From assembly GCF_028372415.1 (NCBI RefSeq), contig NC_092875.1, forward strand, positions 189,501,522 through 189,565,521: a stretch of DNA of 64,000 bases, read 5' to 3'. The position numbers and the translations under genes were made by a program. The stretch is from Notamacropus eugenii (lineage: Eukaryota > Chordata > Mammalia > Diprotodontia > Macropodidae). Positions 59,320 to 64,000 of this stretch are shown here, one piece after another. The notes under the pieces are model-generated. The model saw only the letters and a program-made list of their open reading frames with translations, did no database searches and had not been told where the DNA came from. The number at the start of each line of letters is the position of its first letter. The stretch's first letter is position 1.

Positions 59320-60635
59320 CACAAGTCTTTCCAAGTATTCAGTTAGTGTTGTCTGTCATTCATCAGATTATTACAACATGATACCATCTATACTTCAGTG
59401 CACTAAACTGTTAAGCTTATCTATCTTTAGATAATGGCATGAATAAAATGCATTTAACTTACGTGGTAACTGATTCATGCTGTGCCAAATTTTGTACCTG
59501 AATAGATCCTGAAATATATGCTTTTAGGGTCATGGAAACCACAAGGAGGCAGAAAGAATCTAGAAGTCAGTCTATAAGCATTTATTAAGTGCTACTATGT
59601 GCCAGATGCTGTGAAAAGCTGTTTTAGCCAGTAAACATTTGATCTCCTTGCCAAGTAGAGAGATATGGAAGCCAAATGCAACACCAGTTTAGTGTCAGCT
59701 TATAAATCACTTGTGAAACCTTACAGAAGATGATGCTGAAGGATTAAAAGTATTACTCAAATGGATCTGTGATCTCATCAATCTGGATGTTCCTTCCAGT
59801 GGTACAGATTGCAATTCAGCTACTCTTGCCCATCCAATGTGACTTTTGGTCATATCCTCCCCTTAGTTTACCACAGGAAGGCCATCCAACATGCTAAGGC
59901 CTCCCTCCTTTTCTTCTACATTTCAGGAATCCCAGAGGAGAATTCAGGCTGTCATTTCACACCCTTGCAACCTGACTTGCCTGTGTTCTGTTCCATTTTT
60001 CTATGAAATCTCTTACCTTGTTCTTGATTGAAGTTCCTCATAAGTTAAATATCATAATCTGCCTCTCTATTGTACTCTGTGTGATACTCATTTTTAAAAT
60101 CTTTGAAATATTAAATAGAAAAATAAAATAATTAAATGCCTCAAAAAATTACAATAAACTGTAGGTGGAAAAGAATTGCAGAAAGCTTGGCAAGAAACAA
60201 AATTAAGCCAGATTTTCCCCAAAAGCATTTAAGGATGTAACTGAAAGAACAACAAACAGATGAAAAATGTAAAAGATCTGCCAAGAGTTTTACAACAAAC
60301 CCTTTTCTCCATCAAGAGCAGTGGAGCCACTATACTTGGCCTGTCTCATTTGTCTTGAGGTATTAAGTAGGTATCTTCATTTTTTTCCATTGTAGAGGCA
60401 TCTCTACTAACTTGGGAACAACACATGACCTCTACTAAAATGAATCTAGGAGAAATGGGTGAAAGATTGCCCAAGAGCAGTGGAGCCACTATGTTTGGCC
60501 TTTAAAACCATTATCTGTTGTGTGTTGTGTAAGAAAATAAAAATGGTATTAAAGGAAAAAAAACAATAAGCAGTTGGGCCAGAACAAGTGTGAATAGAAG
60601 AGATTGCTGCTGGAGATGATACAATTTTAGTAATA
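59320..60635. other. No supported gene; short internal duplications
   Basis: A bit of L2 end lies at 59,577-59,605 ('agcatttattaagtgctact'). The 65-codon frame at 59,809 is not recognised. Two short repeats are described under findings (60,320/60,475 and 60,443/58,416). Confidence 0.5.
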
Positions 60636-60639
60636 ATAT

Positions 60640-60882
60640 TAATAATAGCTAGCATTTATATAGCACCTACACCTACAACATGTCAGGCACTGTGTTAAAT
60701 GATTTACAAATATTATCTTCTCTGATGTTTACAACAACCCTAGAAGGTAGGTGCTATTAGTATCCTATGTTTGCAGTCAAGTAAACTGAGGTACATAATG
60801 CAAAAGTAAATGTCTGAGACTGGATTTGAACTCAAGTCTTCCTAACTCCAAGCCCATACTCTGTCTACTCTGACCACCTCTG
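60640..60882 (-). mobile_element. THER1 CORE-SINE
   Basis: 'taatagctagcatttatata', 'gtcaggcactgtgttaaatg', 'caaccctagaaggtaggtgc', 'actggatttgaactcaagtc' are reversed and in order. Confidence 0.82.
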
Positions 60883-61209
60883 TTCCTCATTTTTAAGGAC
60901 ACTGAGGGTGATTCTTTTAACTGAGAAAGGGAAGATGCTAAATATTTGATAAAAATTATAGATTTTATTATTATCAGTAAAATGTTAAAAATCAGTTACT
61001 GATTCTTATGCCTATTTTTCATCTCTACAAAATATTTATAAGAATAATCTATACATATGCCAAGGACATCCTTGATGAAATGTAAAAAGAGGACAGTAGA
61101 CCACTATACTGAAACAATTGTCTAAAAGATAACAAGTATACAATATTACACATTGTTTATTGTTTGCTGACTAAAAATATTTTGATTTGGTAGAATAACA
61201 CTTTACATT

Positions 61210-61530
61210 AAAGGGTAGTACAGTGGGTAGAGAGACTAGCCTGAAGTCAGAAAGTCCTGAATTCAAATCTTACTTCAGATACTTACTCTCTATGTAATCC
61301 TGGGTAAGACCTTTAACTCCCTTTGCCTCAGTTTCCTCAACTGTAGAATGGGAAATAATAATAGTGTCTACCTCCCAGGCTTGTTGTGAGGATCAAATGA
61401 AATAATAATAAGGTGATGCTTATATTATAATTTATATAGCATATGTATATATTATAATGATTTTGTGGTACTTAGCACAATGCCTGGCATATAGTAGCTA
61501 CTGTTTAAATATTCATTATTATTATTAAAG
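61210..61530 (+). mobile_element. THER1 CORE-SINE with L2-like tail
   Basis: 'gggtagtacagtgggtagag', 'gaattcaaatcttacttcag', 'tcctgggtaagacctttaac', 'ttgtgaggatcaaatgaaat' are followed, after an AT-rich run, by 'cttagcacaatgcctggcat' and a (TTA)n end. 61,530-61,950 and 62,000-62,890 show nothing I can name. Confidence 0.75.
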
Positions 61531-61954
61531 GCTTGAATCAAATGACATACATGTGTCAAATCATAAAATATTCATTGAAATAGAACATCAAAAAGATAAT
61601 TTTACTTTATAACCCTCTGATTATGATCAAGATAATGATAAAGAAGGACAATGTATGATTATAAACCATGCTGACTTTTTATAAAGGATGCTGTGAGCAA
61701 GATAGTAAAGTCCTTCCCATGTTTCTTTTTAAAGATAGTATATAAAATCTCATTACAATTGTATTAATCTCACCTAAAGATGATATTAAACCTTAGGACA
61801 TTAAAGGGTCCTAAATGAAATCTAGAATTATTTAAAAGTTTTGCCTAACTATCCATAGGAAAAGTCAAATGAATGAAGACTATCTATCATTCAGATAATG
61901 TTATATAATATGATGGACTATCTGCAGAGTTTGTCCAGCAAAATATTTACTTGT

Positions 61955-61990
61955 ATACACACACACACACACATATGTGTGTGTGTTTTA
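61955..61990. repeat. (CA)n/(TG)n inverted microsatellite
   Basis: A CA run passes through ATATGTG into a TG run and can fold on itself. Confidence 0.88.
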
Positions 61991-62892
61991 TGTATCTATA
62001 TCTATCTACCTATCTTGGATAGACATTGTGGATAGAGAGTGAATTGAACCAATAACTAAAGGGAAGGATGGGGGTAGATTGTGTTGTTTTTGGACAGCTG
62101 TTTAGTACTTTTTCTGACTCCAAGCTTTTCCCTGAAATTAAGACCCGTTTTTTAACACAAATATTCTTTTGGTGATGCCAGATGGCTACAAATCATGTAG
62201 TACCCCAGTTTCTGAAAAAATAAGGTTGAGCATCATCCAAAGGGCAATGGAGAGACACATGGTAAACAGGAATAGTTTCAGCACAATACAATGGAAAACT
62301 TGCACAATAGAAGTAAACATATAAAAAAGAAGTTGCATCAGAAGAGGTGGTGGGTCAGTCATTTAGCAAGAGGATGAGATTGCAGGCAAACAGTTTATAT
62401 TCTCTCTTGGGTTCCCACATAATGTCAGCAGAGCTGAGGAAGGTCAGGAGCATGTTGTTTGGACCCATTGTAAAGGGTTTAGAAGAAGACACAGACAAGA
62501 GCTTTATAGTTTGATAAAGCATGAATAGATCTGTACTCTTAGAGTGAGCACCTTTTTTAATGAAATGACAGATCTATCAAACTATTGAAGAATCATCGAT
62601 TTAAAGCTGTTAATGGTCATTACTCATAGGGGACATCCAGGACTCAGATTATATCTGGAAAGCTGGTTGTTAAATTTTCATCACAACCATTTACTCCTTA
62701 GAACTTGGCAAACACCGCAAGTCAGAACTCGATTTATTTTTTTTATTGCTGATGAACTGAACTTAGAACACTGATGAAGAAAATATTAATAAAGAAGATT
62801 AAAATTAAAAGTGTACCAAGTTTATTTTTTGTGTGGGAGAGTTGGTTGTTAAACATTTGCTAGCACACCCAGGCCCTAGAGATAATTTAGTC

Positions 62893-63011
62893 TAGGGGTG
62901 GGAAACCTGTGGCATAGATTTGTTTTGTGAAGTCTGGATTCAGTCAAAGGGCCACACTTGAATACCTAAAGGGCCACATGTAACCTTGAGGCCACAGGTA
63001 TCCCACCCCTG
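62893..63011. mobile_element. hAT-type miniature element with TSD
   Basis: Ends taggggtgggaaacctgtgg and, reversed, caggggtgggatacctgtgg form the inverted repeats. The flanks atttagtc (62,885-62,892) and atctagtc (63,012-63,019) agree at 7 of 8, the hAT target length. Inside are paired 'agggccacactt' / 'gggccacatgta' blocks. There is no transposase. It is the same family as 15,816-15,980. Confidence 0.85.
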
Positions 63012-63403
63012 ATCTAGTCCAATGCTTTCATTTTATATATGAGAAAACCTAAGTCTAGAAAAGTTAACTTTCTCATGTTATCAGCTACTAAACAGCAGAA
63101 TTGAGATTTTATCCCAAGTCTGCTGTCACCATGTCCAGTTGCCCATTCTATGACATTGTCTTAATGCAGTTGCTACAATTGTTACTGAGGTAAATGTTGG
63201 GTGATTAAAAAAAAACAACCTTATTTAACTGTTTTCCTTAAAAGTGCATCACCCTTTATATGTATGATAGGTATCATATTTCTTGTCTTCTCAATGGGTG
63301 AGGGAGGGACTGGAGGGTAAGACAGAATGTAGAGTTGAAAATAAAAATAAAGTTTTTTAAAATTTAATTTTTTTTTTAAGAAGTGCATTACCATGGGAAT
63401 TCA

Positions 63404-64000
63404 GGGGGGAGGAGCCAAGATGGTGGAGTAGAAAGATACGCATATACTAGCTCTGAACCCACAGCCCATGAAATAGCTGTGAAGAGGAACTCCCAACAAA
63501 TTCTGGAGCAGTGGAGGCCACAGAGCAACAGAGTGGAAGAGATTTCTATTCCAGAGATACCTGAGGAACTGACCCAAAAGGTCCTTCATGCACTGGACCC
63601 AGAGCAGAGCACAGCCCTGTCTCAGCCACGCAGCACCAAGAGGAGCAGATCTGAGCAGGCTTCAGGGACAGAATCTCCAGCAGCTGCACAGGTCCCTCCA
63701 CCCACAGGAGCAAAGATCAGTGAGAGAGTCATTTTGGCTTGCCGAGAGGGGAGCAGGGTGTCCCCATAATCCAGGCCCCCTTGGGAGGCAGCAGAGGACA
63801 GGGGCTCCCAAAGTAGGCAAGAGCTTGGATCCATTGTGGAAGGTTTCCACATAAAGCCCTTGAGGTGTGGCGGGCCTGCCCCAGCTCGAGCAGCTGAACT
63901 TAATCTCACACTGAATAGCAGCCCTGCCCTGGCCCAAAGCCCTGAGGCTGGGAAGCAGCATTTGAATCTCAGACCCCAAGCTCTGGCTGGGAGGATCTGG
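63404..64000 (+). mobile_element. HAL1-like LINE, copy D, 5' UTR only (window edge)
   Basis: It starts 'ggggggaggagccaagatgg' and follows the copy C 5' UTR block by block ('agcacagccctgtctcagcc', 'gaacttaatctcacactgaa', 'gctgggaagcagcatttgaa') with one monomer. The window ends about 80 bases before the expected ORF1 start. Short frames across it are not host genes. Confidence 0.85.

Noticed and set aside
58470-62870. Shared 'aatatttaacaaccagc'-like text at about 58,483 and, reversed, near 62,662 and 62,845
   Set aside because: It may be ends of an old DNA transposon, but the two matches near 62.7 kb point the same way rather than facing each other, so no element could be bounded.
63383-63979. 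Open frames of 88-128 codons on both strands
   Set aside because: They lie in the 5' UTR of HAL1 copy D, which starts at about 63,404.

Overview
The window reads as nuclear DNA from a marsupial, in a gene-poor intergenic or intronic stretch. The signs are many CORE-SINEs of two kinds: MIR/THER1 type, and MAR1 type with an RTE-derived tail ending in an AAC-rich run. Marsupial L1 3' ends recur, ORF1-only LINEs have an ORF1 beginning MPRKGK, and there is a BovB-clade RTE fragment and several hAT miniature elements. The species cannot be fixed from this alone. No complete host protein-coding gene is visible. The sequence is AT-rich, and the only strongly GC/CpG-rich stretch (about 14,560-15,160) is the 5' UTR of a LINE.

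Layout. 1-8,000: decayed L1 and L2/L3 pieces. The L2/L3 copy is split by a processed pseudogene of ATP5MC2 (2,221-2,893) with a 17-bp target-site duplication (TSD). 8,000-12,260: hAT element, CORE-SINEs, an old CR1/L3 copy and a possible solo LTR. 12,263-15,188: a full-length ORF1-only LINE (HAL1-like, copy A, minus strand) with a long open ORF1 and a duplicated 5' UTR unit, inserted inside an older MIR. 18,163-19,995: a beta-actin (ACTB) processed pseudogene with full 3' UTR. 22,650-24,000: three copies of one SINE-like family, two of them in inverted orientation. 26,085-27,192: L1 3' end. 31,850-34,415: the only long stretch free of recognisable repeats. 34,947-39,541: a long L1 ORF2/3' copy on the minus strand carrying a nested MAR1 SINE and a nested BovB-clade RTE fragment. 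40,953-43,234: HAL1 copy B. 44,497-44,696: a possible isolated host exon. 46,245-46,975: an L1 tail with an L1 5'-end piece lodged in it. 50,405-51,445: L1 tail split by a different LINE whose protein ends in a zinc-finger motif. 52,148-54,776: HAL1 copy C with a 15-bp TSD. 55,000-63,000: CORE-SINEs, CR1/L3 remnants and a hAT miniature element. 63,404-64,000: 5' end of a fourth HAL1 copy, cut by the window edge.

How the parts relate. The mobile elements fall into dependent pairs. MAR1 SINEs carry the same tail as the RTE/BovB LINE. A second SINE-like family shares its tail with the zinc-finger LINE at 50.6 kb. The HAL1-like copies have ORF1 and L1-type ends but no ORF2, so they must have moved with enzyme from an autonomous L1. 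The two retrocopies with poly(A) traces and TSDs also point to L1 enzyme. Nesting gives a relative order: MIR, CR1/L3 and L2 are oldest; the large L1 copies come next; then MAR1, RTE, the zinc-finger LINE and HAL1 insertions. Repeat boundaries and family labels come from reading and memory of families, not from a database search, and edges may be off by tens of bases.
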